A DNA stretch of 64,000 bases, taken from assembly GCF_042657185.1 (NCBI RefSeq), contig NZ_JBHSNN010000002.1. One strand, written 5' to 3'. The position numbers and the translations under genes are program-made. The DNA comes from Ureibacillus thermophilus. GTDB taxonomy: Bacteria > Bacillota > Bacilli > Bacillales_A > Planococcaceae. The notes beneath the pieces are model-generated. The model saw nothing but the letters and a program-made list of their open reading frames with translations. It was not told the DNA's origin and made no database searches. Positions 52,269-61,571 of the stretch are shown one piece after another; within the stretch, counting starts at the first letter, position 1; each line of letters opens with the position of its first letter.

Positions 52269-54692
52269 ATGTCTAAGAAAATTAAATTAACGACTGCTTC
52301 ATTATTAGCGATTTCTGCAGTTACTCCAGCAGCAGTTTTCGCAAACGAAGTAGAAGTTTTAGAACCTGGATTTTATACAGAAGATGGCTTCATTTCGATA
52401 GATGCATTCGGTAAATTATCGACTGCTGAAAAAGTTGCAAAATTATATAATCAAACTGCAGTGCTAGTTCTTGAAGACAATACAGCGCTAAAAGCATCTT
52501 TAATTTTAACTGCTACAAACGATGAACTAAAAGGTGCAAGACAATCAGTTGCTGACTACGAACGAGCAAACGGCGTTAAAATCACTAAAGACGGTGTAAA
52601 AGCTCCAGAAGCACCAGCTGAATTAAAAGTTGAATCAGTAAGGGCGATTAACGGTACAAAGATTGCTCAGAATGTAGCAACAGATCTAAAATTCTTAGTA
52701 AACGGTGAAGAAGAATTAACTAAAGCTGAATTCGAAGAAAAATATGAAGGCTACACAGTATCATTTAAATATACTAAATCTGGTATGCCTGCTGACGGTA
52801 AAGTTACTGTAGCTACTATAGGTAAATTCAAATATGCAGTACAAGTTAAAGATCCTGAAGGTAATTTAATTCCTGAAGAACTTACTGCAGATGATTTCAA
52901 AGAAGTAACTGTTGTTGATGCTTCTAAAGCAGTTGAAGTTACAGAAGTAAGTTTAGTAGACTCTTCAGATCGAACTAAAAAATGGGAACAAACAGTTCTT
53001 GACGATTTAGTTAGTATTGCAGCAACTGGCTATGTGAATGAACTTGGACAAGATCAAGATGCTAAAAATACTTCAGATAAGCTAATTGTTAAACAACCTC
53101 AAATTAAAAGAGTAGTTTCTGATAAACCAACAGTAGCATACTGGGATGCTACAAAAAATGTAATTAAAGTTTTACAAGATGGTACAGTAACTTTCACTAT
53201 TGAATTCGATGGTATCGAAGAAAAACAAACAATTACGTTTGATGTAAAAGCTGAACAAAAAGTAGGTTCTGTATCGGCAAAAGCACTTAAAGTAGCTGCT
53301 GGTTCTCCAACTGATGTTGAATTTGATGTTTTAGATACAGACGGAGAGAAATTCTTAGGTGAAGAAATTCTTTACTACACAATTGAGCAAGCTGAAGGTG
53401 AACCTGTAAACGATTCTAAAAAAACTTCTAACGGTAAATTCAGTGTAACTCATGAATTTGCTGCTGGAACAAATATCGTTACAGTATATGCAGATGCAGA
53501 GCGCAAAGAAAAATTAGGTTCTGTAACAGTAACAGCAGTTGACGTTGAAGAAGGAACACCTAATAAATATGAACTTGAGTTTGCTGATAAAGAGAATAAC
53601 TTCTTAGATTTAAATGAAGAAGCAAACAAAAATAATTTAGAAGTTAACATTAAAGCTTATATTGATGAAGTACTTGTTGATTGGGACAAAGGGGTAGGCG
53701 AAGACTATCAACTTATTGCTAAATCAGGTAATAAAAATGTTCCAGTAGAATTTGCTGAAGGTGTAACTGCAGAAACTGGTGTTGTAACAGCTGAAACAAT
53801 TAAAGTAAAACTACCTGAATCTGGTGCAAAAGTAGGAACAGCAGTAGTTGACTTATACACAAAACAAGGTGACTTAACAGTAAAAGTTGCTTCAATTGAA
53901 ATTGAAGTGAAAAACACTACTCCTAAATTTACTGCTTTAACACTTAAGAAAGATACTAAAGTAGATGCAACTCAAGAAGATCTTAAAGCTGCTGTTATTG
54001 CTGCGGTAGTAGAAGGAACTTTAAAAGAAGGTGCATTAGAAGCTAAGCACATTGCTTCAGTAATACCAGTAAAAGATAACGGCGTAGTAATCGTTAAGAT
54101 TGCTGATTTATATGGTGGAGCTGTAATCACTTTAGATGCTACATTTGAAAAAGTAAAAGATCCAGAAGTTAAGGATCCAGAAGTAAAAGATCCAGAAGTT
54201 AAGGATCCAGAAGTAAAAGATCCAGAAGTAAAAGATCCAGAAGTTAAGGATCCAGAAGTAAAAGATCCAGAAGTTAAGGATCCAGAAGTTAAGGATCCAG
54301 AAGTAAAAGATCCAGAAGTAAAAGATCCGGAAGTAAAAGATCCAGAAGTTAAGGATCCAGAAGTTAAGGATCCAGCAACAACAATTACTGTTGATAACGA
54401 AACATTAGAAATTACAGTTTCAGAAAATACTGCTGCTGTAGTAACTTATGTTACTGAAACTACTGATGACGAAGGTAATAAAGTGTCAGGTACAACTACA
54501 GCTGATGTTACAGTATCAGCAGATGCAACTTCATTAGTTATCAAATTTGCTGATGACTTTGATCTAGCTTTATTAGGTGACTCATTTACAATTGAAATTG
54601 ACGGTAAATCTTACACAGCGATTAAAGATACAAATGATATTTGGACTTTAGTACCAGCTGATGATACAACACCACCAGCTGATAACAACTAA
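52269..54692 (+). CDS. Large secreted surface protein with PEVKD repeats
   Basis: An 807-aa protein with a signal peptide ending AVFA-NEVEV (about residue 26). No SLH domain is visible, so its wall attachment is unclear. Ig-like beta modules follow (for example VSAKALKVAAGSPTDVEFDV). Fourteen PEVKD pentapeptides form a stiff charged spacer (about residues 632-700), then a short C-terminal module (TTITVDNETLEITVSENTAA) ends the protein. It lies 111 bp after the S-layer gene, with GAGGAGGATATCG at the start. It may be an S-layer accessory or second surface-layer protein; this is inference from position and composition. Confidence 0.82.
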   Translation: MSKKIKLTTASLLAISAVTPAAVFANEVEVLEPGFYTEDGFISIDAFGKLSTAEKVAKLYNQTAVLVLEDNTALKASLILTATNDELKGARQSVADYERANGVKITKDGVKAPEAPAELKVESVRAINGTKIAQNVATDLKFLVNGEEELTKAEFEEKYEGYTVSFKYTKSGMPADGKVTVATIGKFKYAVQVKDPEGNLIPEELTADDFKEVTVVDASKAVEVTEVSLVDSSDRTKKWEQTVLDDLVSIAATGYVNELGQDQDAKNTSDKLIVKQPQIKRVVSDKPTVAYWDATKNVIKVLQDGTVTFTIEFDGIEEKQTITFDVKAEQKVGSVSAKALKVAAGSPTDVEFDVLDTDGEKFLGEEILYYTIEQAEGEPVNDSKKTSNGKFSVTHEFAAGTNIVTVYADAERKEKLGSVTVTAVDVEEGTPNKYELEFADKENNFLDLNEEANKNNLEVNIKAYIDEVLVDWDKGVGEDYQLIAKSGNKNVPVEFAEGVTAETGVVTAETIKVKLPESGAKVGTAVVDLYTKQGDLTVKVASIEIEVKNTTPKFTALTLKKDTKVDATQEDLKAAVIAAVVEGTLKEGALEAKHIASVIPVKDNGVVIVKIADLYGGAVITLDATFEKVKDPEVKDPEVKDPEVKDPEVKDPEVKDPEVKDPEVKDPEVKDPEVKDPEVKDPEVKDPEVKDPEVKDPEVKDPATTITVDNETLEITVSENTAAVVTYVTETTDDEGNKVSGTTTADVTVSADATSLVIKFADDFDLALLGDSFTIEIDGKSYTAIKDTNDIWTLVPADDTTPPADNN
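54159..54368 (+). repeat. 15-bp coding repeat, fourteen PEVKD units
   Basis: GATCCAGAAGT(T/A)AA(G/A) repeated every 15 bp inside the surface protein gene. Only two codon versions occur (GTTAAG and GTAAAA), mixed irregularly. This points to recent expansion, probably by slippage or unequal exchange. Confidence 0.95.
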
Positions 54693-54760
54693 CACCAGCT
54701 ATAATTATTGAGGATGACGTAGTATTAGAAATTAATTGAAGTGCTATTAGTCCAATACAA

Positions 54761-54795
54761 ACAGCCAATTGTCCTTCGGATGGTTGGCTGTTTTT
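54761..54795 (+). terminator. Terminator after the second surface gene
   Basis: ACAGCCAATTGTCC pairs with GGATGGTTGGCTGT around TTC, followed by five T. Confidence 0.88.
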
Positions 54796-54821
54796 CTGTA
54801 TTAATATACTCATTGCGAAAT

Positions 54822-54877
54822 GGCTCTATAATATTTGGTGTTGGTGAGTATAAACCAGCACCAAATATTATAGAGCC
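54822..54877. repeat. 19-bp perfect inverted repeat
   Basis: GGCTCTATAATATTTGGTG and its exact complement around an 18-nt loop, which itself pairs TGGT/ACCA. A second hairpin AACGCCCACG/CGTGGGCGTT follows at 54898-54925. Together they stand at the left edge of the accessory region. Confidence 0.8.
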
Positions 54878-55032
54878 TTTCTATGTAAGCGTAAAATAAC
54901 GCCCACGTGTTTTTTCGTGGGCGTTTATTATATGCTCTATTTAGTTTGTAAGCCCGAAATCAAACAACGCCTACAAATCAATGACACCTCCCTGTAAGAT
55001 GAAAGTAACATTTATAGAGGAGGTGTTCTTTT

Positions 55033-55227
55033 TTGACAACAGAAAAACTTAATATCGTGCCAGTCAAATTGGAATCCGAATCCGATCCAACTCCACCCCC
55101 AGCAAGTCGTGGTTCACTCAGACCAATATGCGTTCAAGCTAATCATTGCAAAATCACCTTCTACCCCGGTGTCAAACCTCAATTACTTCAAGCTGTTATC
55201 AGGGAGTTGAATCGAAATGATTCATGA
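55033..55227 (+). pseudogene. IS66-type TnpA remnant
   Basis: A 64-codon frame whose C-terminal half (QANHCKITFYPGVKPQLLQA, then VIRELN) resembles the end of IS66-family accessory TnpA. The N-terminal helix-turn-helix part of a normal TnpA (about 100 aa) is missing. Ribosome binding site GAGGAGGTG before a TTG start. The IS66 tnpB start overlaps its stop, as in intact elements. Confidence 0.6.
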
Positions 55228-55261
55228 TTTTATAAAATGCAAAAATGCTAACACAACATAA
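55217..55261 (+). pseudogene. Truncated IS66 TnpB start
   Basis: ATGATTCATGATTTT encodes MIHDF, the usual IS66 TnpB beginning, but after five residues the frame leaves the family (IKCKNANTT) and stops. This marks a deletion point of the element. Confidence 0.55.
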
Positions 55262-55601
55262 CTTCTAAACAAATTTTAATTTAACGGAGTAGGTTCTTGT
55301 TACAAGAATAAATTGTCCGACGTTATTTTCAACGATAAAAGTTTATATAATCACATTTTCATTCGGCTATGTCTGACGTAAAATAAGAAATATTCTTTTT
55401 TTACGATTTGTCTGACATTGTTAACTGAATAATGTCTTTAATGGTTGATAAATAAGCTTTTTGTTAGGAAGATTACGTCATAAAAATTTTCATTGTAATG
55501 ATTTTAGTAGTGATACTTTTATTTGAAACGAAAGACGTTTTATTTTCTTCGTAATAAAAATATCCCCATTTTGTGGATTTTTAAATATTGTATGTGGATT
55601 G
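55262..55601. other. AT-rich sequence without gene
   Basis: About 340 bp between the IS66 remnant and the stop of the NTPase gene. No gene, long repeat or clear hairpin found. Likely the left edge of the island. Confidence 0.5.
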
Positions 55602-57443
55602 TTAGTGAGTTTCGTATGTTAGCCAATCAACCAATTTCCAACCACGGCTGTTTTCGGTGATTGTTAATCCGTGCATTTGAAACGCTGAGAGGATTTCTTC
55701 TCTGTAGTTTAGCCAATGTCGATTCATGAAGTTTTTGATTGCTGTTGAGTTTGTTATTTTGCCGACTGGCTGGGGTAAAATGATATCTTCTTTTTTAATA
55801 ATTTCTACTAATTTATTTGCATACATTATCGCTTTTTCTTTTACTTTGTCGCTATCTATTACTGTTCTGCTATCAAAATGGAACGTCACTTTATTCATTC
55901 CGCATCGTTCAAAGAGACCTTTCAACTCATATAGAAAATGAACTTGCTTTGTTGCAATATAGATGTTTACCTTTTTCGTTTTTGGCTCATTCAAATTTCG
56001 GATATTGCTGCGATAAATGATTTGAATCAGCTCTCTTAATACAAGTTCACGATAAATTTTTTCAATCCTCTCATCGCTAAACCATTGTTTGACCGAAGGA
56101 TCATGGTTCATTTTTAAATTTAGCAGCTCTTCATCTTTTTCAAACATTGCTATAGCTGCTGCTTTGTAATAATACGGCGGACGTAATGGCAAAGCTCCGA
56201 GGTACAGTTCCGTATATTCAGACAAATAGTTTTTACTCGATGTCGTTAGGATATTTATTTCTTTATAAATTGAACTTTCACTGTCAATGATATTGTGTTT
56301 TGAGTAATATTCATAATCTTTCTTATAGCTCAAAAGAAACGGATTTTGATTGTTTCCACGAAGCTTTTCTAGTTCCCGAATGATTACTTGATAGGTTTTG
56401 TCACTGCTTGACCGCGCGTAATAGGATGTATTAATATGATGATGAGTGATGATAAGTCGTTCGTCAATCGTACGGTTTTTTAAAGGAATAATGTTGTAAT
56501 CTTGATAATGGATTGGAGTGGCAAAAGCCGTTCCATCCATTATTAAAATTGGGCATTGCAACGTTTCATAATTAATTTTTTTACTGCATATAATCTTCTT
56601 CTCATTTTTATTTCTTTTCGATAACGAATCCTCTTGATCCATATATCCTACATTTTCTTCTTGACACAATCGAATGAACCATCTAAGTTTATTACGAGAT
56701 TCGAAGTCCATTATTTCGTAGATATTCTTTTCCGTTTTTATCAAAAATTCAATTAATCGTAGTTTTTCGTCAAAATCGTTGATTTCTGAAAGGATTGGTT
56801 TTCCCGTAGTCGGTCCATTTTCATTACTGATTTTTTGATTTAAAAGTTTAATAATTAAATTGCGTATTTTTACTCGATCTTCGTTATTATAAACTTTCCC
56901 ATTGGCATCCAACCACTCATTAATCCATTGGCAATCATCAGTAACCTGATAAATAAAACTATCAATCATCTCTGGCATTTCATCGACAATCACTTTTCGT
57001 CTTTTACCTCGCCATGTTGTGAAAAGATTGATATTTTCTTTTCTAAAATGTTCAATTGCAATTTCTTTAAAGCGTGCGTGAGTAATAATAACGATTTGGC
57101 TTTGTTTTATTTTTTCTCTTACTTCACTTAAGTTTTCGTGTGATACATAAAGCACTTTACTTTCTTCTGGCGGTAAAATTTTATTAAGTGCTTTCATGTG
57201 ACTAATTTCTTTGACTACAAAGAGAAAACCATTATATTTCAGTTTATCATGTAAAATTTGATTAGCCAGCAAAGCTAATGCAGTTGTTTTTCCATGCCCA
57301 GGATAGGCAAGTAATACGTTATTGTTTGCGTAGTTCAAAAAGTTGTTTATATAGTCTAGAAGTACATTATAAATGTCTTTAACAGCTTCTAACTGAATAG
57401 TTGATAAATAATCTTTTGGTAATCTATTTAAAGAAGAATTCAT
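55602..57443 (-). CDS. Helicase-like P-loop NTPase of the accessory island
   Basis: A 613-aa protein. Walker A is AYPGHGKTTAL (Gly49-Lys52-Thr53), and ITHARFKEI resembles a superfamily 2 motif. Walker B is VIVDEMPEM (Asp154, Glu155). A possible second motor half begins near PFLLSYKKDYEYYSKH, but clear motifs V/VI are not visible. Not assigned to a known family. Strong ribosome binding site AGGAGG. AT-rich codon use unlike the backbone. Its neighbours are recombinases and a DNA-binding-type protein, so a role in mobility or defence is possible but unproven. Confidence 0.7.
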   Translation of the reverse strand: MNSSLNRLPKDYLSTIQLEAVKDIYNVLLDYINNFLNYANNNVLLAYPGHGKTTALALLANQILHDKLKYNGFLFVVKEISHMKALNKILPPEESKVLYVSHENLSEVREKIKQSQIVIITHARFKEIAIEHFRKENINLFTTWRGKRRKVIVDEMPEMIDSFIYQVTDDCQWINEWLDANGKVYNNEDRVKIRNLIIKLLNQKISNENGPTTGKPILSEINDFDEKLRLIEFLIKTEKNIYEIMDFESRNKLRWFIRLCQEENVGYMDQEDSLSKRNKNEKKIICSKKINYETLQCPILIMDGTAFATPIHYQDYNIIPLKNRTIDERLIITHHHINTSYYARSSSDKTYQVIIRELEKLRGNNQNPFLLSYKKDYEYYSKHNIIDSESSIYKEINILTTSSKNYLSEYTELYLGALPLRPPYYYKAAAIAMFEKDEELLNLKMNHDPSVKQWFSDERIEKIYRELVLRELIQIIYRSNIRNLNEPKTKKVNIYIATKQVHFLYELKGLFERCGMNKVTFHFDSRTVIDSDKVKEKAIMYANKLVEIIKKEDIILPQPVGKITNSTAIKNFMNRHWLNYREEILSAFQMHGLTITENSRGWKLVDWLTYETH

Positions 57444-57656
57444 AGTATAGCCTCCTTTAACAGTAAATCAAATATTAAGAAAGTGTGATATGTTAAAACA
57501 TACATGATTTTTGGCTGCGGAGCGTATAACTAATTGTATAGCACAGCACCTATTTTGTACGTATGCCTAAATTCCTCAGCAACCAAATATAATACACAAA
57601 GTTTAGGAAACCAATAGCATTTTCTTGATTGTTCACATGTAAGAAATTATTAAAAA

Positions 57657-58057
57657 TGAATCACAGACTTTATATATTAAGAAATGGTGATTCACCTTTA
57701 AAATCTAGTTAGTTGAATTGACTGCAGTAGTTAAATGCTAAGTATGTTGCAATGCATTTGTTATATTCGATTCACTTATTTTTTTCGACAGCCAATAGAG
57801 AATTAAGTGAATCACAGACCCTTAATATATTAAGAAAAAGTGATTCACTTTTAAAACTTAGTTATTTTAATTGGGTGGGAAAGTATGATGCCATGTGTAT
57901 AGCTCCAGCCATATTGTTCGTTTCCCTAATGTCTTCGGCAGCCAATAGAGTACATAAGGATTATTGAACAGCTAATGTGAAATGACTAATTAAGTGTAAG
58001 CGATAATAATTAGAGTGAATCATAAATTCTTATATATTAAGAAATCGTGATTTACTT
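57657..58057. repeat. Three copies of a palindromic element (GTGAATCAC family)
   Basis: Copy 1: TGAATCAC/GTGATTCA, 57657-57694. Copy 2: AAGTGAATCAC/GTGATTCACTT, 57805-57850. Copy 3: AGTGAATCA/TGATTTACT with one mismatch, 58015-58057. The loops are 22-25 nt and all contain TATATTAAGAAA. Copies 2 and 3 are each linked to an AGCCAATAGAG sequence. They occupy the 670-bp gap between the NTPase and the first recombinase gene, which has no other gene. Confidence 0.85.
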
Positions 58058-58113
58058 TTTCCATTTATGCAGTACATTGGTTGCAGCTTGTCCTTCAGAT
58101 GTTTTGATTAAGG

Positions 58114-59028
58114 TTACATTCGTCTAAGTGCATCAACTAATTCTTTTGCACTTGGATCAATATAAATTGCTGTTGTTTCAATTTTTTCGTGTCTGGCTAG
58201 TCTGCGGATAATTTCTATTGGAGTATTTTGTCTGGCAAGGTTTTTACAAAAAGTATGGCGTAGACGATGTGGAGTAATATTTTCGACACCTGCTAACTTT
58301 CCATACTTAGAAATAAATTTTTGGATTGCTCTTGCTGTTAATTTACTTGACCGTTCAGATACAAACAGTGAAGTAGAGTTCTTGTGGAAAGTCTTTGTGC
58401 ATTCATTTCTTATACGCAACCAATGCTTTAAGTGTTTTGCATGTTTAGAAACTAATGTAACCTCTGCAAATTTGCCATGTTTGCCATCACGAATTAATAT
58501 ATTTAAGTCTGTACCCGCTTTGGAAACATCATCTAGCTGTAAATCTGCAACCTCTTGCACCCGCAAACCAGCAAACAACATTAAGTCTATAACAGCTAAG
58601 TTACGAATTCGTAACCACTCATTTGGCTCTAGTTCAGCGTAACTAATAAATTTGTCTTGCTCTAATGGAGACAACCATTTTTTATTGTTAGTAGATATAT
58701 GAGTAAATGAAATCCGTTTTATTTGTTCCATAGGATTATTTTTTATCAATTCTTGTTCAGTCAAATAGGCATAAAATGATTTTAAGGATGCGATGTATTT
58801 ATTAATCGTGGACGGTGCAATCCTACGTTCATGACGTAAGTAAGTGATATAGTTACGGATATCAATCGGTTTAGCTTTGATTAGTTTATTTTCTTGCTTA
58901 GACCACTTCTTAAAATCCATAACTGAATGGAGATAAGTCTTAATTGTCTTAGAATCTTTACCATTCTCTTTTAAATACTCAACGTACAAATCAATAAGAT
59001 ACATTTTTATCATTTCACTCTCTTTCAT
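58114..59028 (-). CDS. Tyrosine recombinase 1 (XerC/D-like)
   Basis: A 304-aa site-specific recombinase. The N-terminal SAM-like core-binding domain spans about residues 8-90. The catalytic domain has Arg in AGLRVQEVADL, the HRLRHTFCKNL box, ARHEKIETTAIY and the nucleophile Tyr in the last motif. All RKHRHY-type positions appear present, so it should be active. No strong ribosome binding site before the first ATG; the second Met (residue 6) is an alternative. The gap upstream of it carries two large inverted repeats. Confidence 0.88.
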   Translation of the reverse strand: MKESEMIKMYLIDLYVEYLKENGKDSKTIKTYLHSVMDFKKWSKQENKLIKAKPIDIRNYITYLRHERRIAPSTINKYIASLKSFYAYLTEQELIKNNPMEQIKRISFTHISTNNKKWLSPLEQDKFISYAELEPNEWLRIRNLAVIDLMLFAGLRVQEVADLQLDDVSKAGTDLNILIRDGKHGKFAEVTLVSKHAKHLKHWLRIRNECTKTFHKNSTSLFVSERSSKLTARAIQKFISKYGKLAGVENITPHRLRHTFCKNLARQNTPIEIIRRLARHEKIETTAIYIDPSAKELVDALRRM

Positions 59029-59047
59029 TAATTTGTACTACGAACTT

Positions 59048-59173
59048 ATGAAGTTTAAAATCACCCCATACTCCGAACAATTTTGGTGTGATTTGGTGTG
59101 CTTTGTTCGGAGTATAGGTGTTCTACGTACATGAAGTTTAACGATTGAGAAGCGCTTTTACTTCATGTACGTA
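59048..59173. repeat. Two adjacent inverted repeats with identical 22-nt spacers
   Basis: IR-A: ATACTCCGAACAA (59068-59080) / TTGTTCGGAGTAT (59103-59115), with spacer containing TTTGGTGTG twice. IR-B: TACGTACATGAAGT (59124-59137) / ACTTCATGTACGTA (59160-59173). Both spacers are exactly 22 nt. A direct repeat ATGAAGTTTAA (59048 and 59131) flanks IR-A. No T-runs follow, so these are not terminators. Probable binding or recombination site of an island protein. Confidence 0.8.
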
Positions 59174-59782
59174 TCCATATTTAGTGAAAAATTCTATAAG
59201 TGCCACTTCAACAATTTCTTTTTGCTTTATATTTTTCTCACGTGAATAATCAGTTAAAAGTTGATCTAATAAATGGCTCATTGTAATGTTTTTGTTTTTT
59301 GTAATACCTGGGATTAGGTATCTCGGTACTTGCTCAACTTGTGAAATAGGTTCTTTGATTTCTTTTACTTCTGTATCATTTTCAATGTCTAATCCGACTT
59401 TTTGTACATAGTTCTTTTCTTTGATATCCCACACATAACCTTGTTGCGCCATATACTTTGCCAATGCACGATGAGAGGGGAAAAACAATTGTTCAGCTAC
59501 TGCTTTTGCGTCTAACCCTTGGCGGAATAGATTGATAATTTCTGCAACCTTTCCCGATTGAATTTTACTATTCCTAAATTCGTTAGATTTGACTTTACTA
59601 TCTCTTAAAATGTAATTCCCCAATTCAGCATCCCATGTATATCCTCTGCGGCGCATATACATATCCAGTGCTTTGTAATCTTTGTTTCCAAATTCCTCCG
59701 CTAATTGTTCTCTTGTAATTCCATTTTCTATTTGCTGAATAATGTACTCTACTTTGTCGATCACTTCTTTCGTTAGTACCAT
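59138..59782 (-). CDS. Putative DNA-binding protein with duplicated domain
   Basis: A 214-aa protein with an internal duplication: residues 21-58 (GITREQLAEEFGNKDYKALD, then MYMRRRGYTW) and 89-126 (GLDAKAVAEQLFFPSHRALA, then KYMAQQGYVW). Each looks like a helix-turn-helix followed by a Y-x-W hairpin. The C-terminal 45 residues (ITMSHLLDQLLTDYSREKNI) resemble a ribbon-helix-helix or oligomerisation tail. Family not recognised. It starts 1 bp after the stop of recombinase 2, with GAGGA overlapping, so the two are cotranscribed. The right arm of IR-B lies within its 3' end. Confidence 0.75.
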   Translation of the reverse strand: MVLTKEVIDKVEYIIQQIENGITREQLAEEFGNKDYKALDMYMRRRGYTWDAELGNYILRDSKVKSNEFRNSKIQSGKVAEIINLFRQGLDAKAVAEQLFFPSHRALAKYMAQQGYVWDIKEKNYVQKVGLDIENDTEVKEIKEPISQVEQVPRYLIPGITKNKNITMSHLLDQLLTDYSREKNIKQKEIVEVALIEFFTKYGYVHEVKALLNR

Positions 59783-59783
59783 A

Positions 59784-60662
59784 TTAATCCTCCTTATTCT
59801 CTAGTTTAAGTACATTAACCGCTTCGTGTAATTCCGACTGTTGCACATTTAAGTAAATGGATGTTGTTCGTAAACTTTCGTGACCTAATAATTTTTGAAT
59901 TGCTAGTAAACTCACCCCCTTTTGATAGAGATTTGTGGCAAAACTTCTTCGCAAAGTATGATTAGAAACCTTCTTTTCCCAGCCTAATTTCTTCACTGCA
60001 AGTTGTAATTCTCTGTTGATATATTGTGCTGATAATCGACCAGTTTTCTCTGTTGCAAATAAGTACTCAGACTCTGCATTTCTAATCTCCTCCAAGTAAT
60101 CTAATAAGATTGGTTTTAAAGATTGAGATATTGGAACAGGCCGATATTTTCCACCTTTACCGACGACATTAATAATATTATTGGTTAAATCAAGGTCTGA
60201 TATTTTTAAATTGAGGGTTTCATTGACTCGCAACCCTGATGTGCTCATAAATAAAATGGCTGTTTTAATGATTGGACTATCTACAGCATTAGCTAACTCC
60301 ATTATTTCTGCACCTGTTAAAGATACTTTTGGTTTATCAATCACTTTTGCATTATCTACCAACATTGCTGGGTTTTTGTTAATCCACTCTTTTTTAACTG
60401 CAAATGTCAACATAGAGGAGATGCTGGATAGATAGCGATTTCTACTTTTAGGTTGTAATTTGCGAATCTCAGCCAAATGTTGTAGATATGCTTCAATATC
60501 CTCAACCGTAATTTCGTCAATGTAAACTGATGTATTGTATCGTTGAGTTAGAAAAGCATTGAAATCTTTGAGGTTACTATCATAACCACGAATTGTTTCA
60601 TCGCTGTAGTTTTTTTGTTCCAAAGATTTAAGGAATAACTCTTTTACTTGATCTAGTAACAT
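59784..60662 (-). CDS. Tyrosine recombinase 2 (XerD-like)
   Basis: A 292-aa recombinase with core-binding domain (about 5-85) and catalytic motifs TSGLRVNETLNL, the K-containing GKGGKYRPVPI, HTLRRSFATNLYQKG and LLGHESLRTTSIYL with Tyr nucleophile. The motif is HTLRR-S rather than HxLRH-T, a tolerated variant. AGGAGG upstream. Downstream of the XRE regulator (24-bp gap) and upstream of the DNA-binding protein, so these three form an operon. Confidence 0.9.
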   Translation of the reverse strand: MLLDQVKELFLKSLEQKNYSDETIRGYDSNLKDFNAFLTQRYNTSVYIDEITVEDIEAYLQHLAEIRKLQPKSRNRYLSSISSMLTFAVKKEWINKNPAMLVDNAKVIDKPKVSLTGAEIMELANAVDSPIIKTAILFMSTSGLRVNETLNLKISDLDLTNNIINVVGKGGKYRPVPISQSLKPILLDYLEEIRNAESEYLFATEKTGRLSAQYINRELQLAVKKLGWEKKVSNHTLRRSFATNLYQKGVSLLAIQKLLGHESLRTTSIYLNVQQSELHEAVNVLKLENKED

Positions 60663-60686
60663 ATAAATTCCTCCTGTGTTAGAAAT

Positions 60687-61292
60687 TTATTCATCAAAAA
60701 ATTCGATGTCATCTAAATCAAAATTTTCGTATTCTTCTTCGGTTATTTCACCTGCCTCAAGCAATTCCAATAAAAAATGTCTTTTTTCTTCAATTAGTTC
60801 TTTTTCTTTCTGTTTTTTTAAGATTTTTTTAAATTCTTCGATGGTAGGGTAGTTGGGCTCTAATTCTTCAAAATGCTCAAACAGTATATCTAACATTTTT
60901 AAGATTCTTTTCTTATCATTTTCAGATAATCGGATGTTTTTAAAATAGATATTTTCATTTTGTTTTAGGAAGTTTTCTAGTTTTAAATGTGTATTTGCAA
61001 GAGTGCGATGCAATTCTAGATTCTCGTTGAAAGCGTTGAATTCTTCCAATGCTTTTTTAATTTTTGCTTGTTCTTTTTGTTCTTTAAATTTTAACGAAGC
61101 TGCAAGTAATGTACTCAAATTAATATCAAGTACTTTAGATAACTTCATTAAAACTTTTTTAGATGGATTTCTTTTGTTATTTTCAATAAAAGAAAGATAT
61201 GTGTCAGTCAATTCCGTTTTTTCTGCAAGTTCCTTCAATGTCATTTGTTTTTTTAGTCGTGCTTCATTCACGATTTGTCCTAATGTATTCAA
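60687..61292 (-). CDS. XRE-family transcriptional regulator
   Basis: A 201-aa protein. An N-terminal HTH_3 (residues 4-60) includes MTLKELAEKTELTDTYLSFI and NKRNPSKKVLMKLSKVLDI. The rest is long charged helices ending in a very acidic tail (ENFDLDDIEFFDE), suggesting oligomerisation or partner binding. TTG start after AGGAGGGGG. First gene of the recombinase 2 operon and probable regulator of the island. Confidence 0.88.
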   Translation of the reverse strand: MNTLGQIVNEARLKKQMTLKELAEKTELTDTYLSFIENNKRNPSKKVLMKLSKVLDINLSTLLAASLKFKEQKEQAKIKKALEEFNAFNENLELHRTLANTHLKLENFLKQNENIYFKNIRLSENDKKRILKMLDILFEHFEELEPNYPTIEEFKKILKKQKEKELIEEKRHFLLELLEAGEITEEEYENFDLDDIEFFDE

Positions 61293-61571
61293 AAATCCCC
61301 CTCCTAAACAAACTTAAATGTTGTTTACTTTTCGATTTAATTTTATTTGTTTGTTTGTATATTAACATGTAAATAAATTGAAAGCTATTAAAAACTTGTT
61401 AATAAAAGTATCTTGTAAAACAAAAGATGTTTAGAAAGGTTGTGAAATACATTAAGTATAAAAATATTGCATTTTAGAGAAAATATCTGAATAAAAAGCG
61501 ATGGAAGTTCTAACAAAGTTTAGTGATGTGGATTAATGAAGATAAAAATTTGAGGATAATGTGTAAGTAAT
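61293..61571. other. AT-rich promoter region of the XRE operon
   Basis: 279 bp without gene. Near the XRE start, short repeats such as AAACAAAC, TTGTTTAC and TTTGTTTGTTTG could be operator sequence. Confidence 0.45.
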
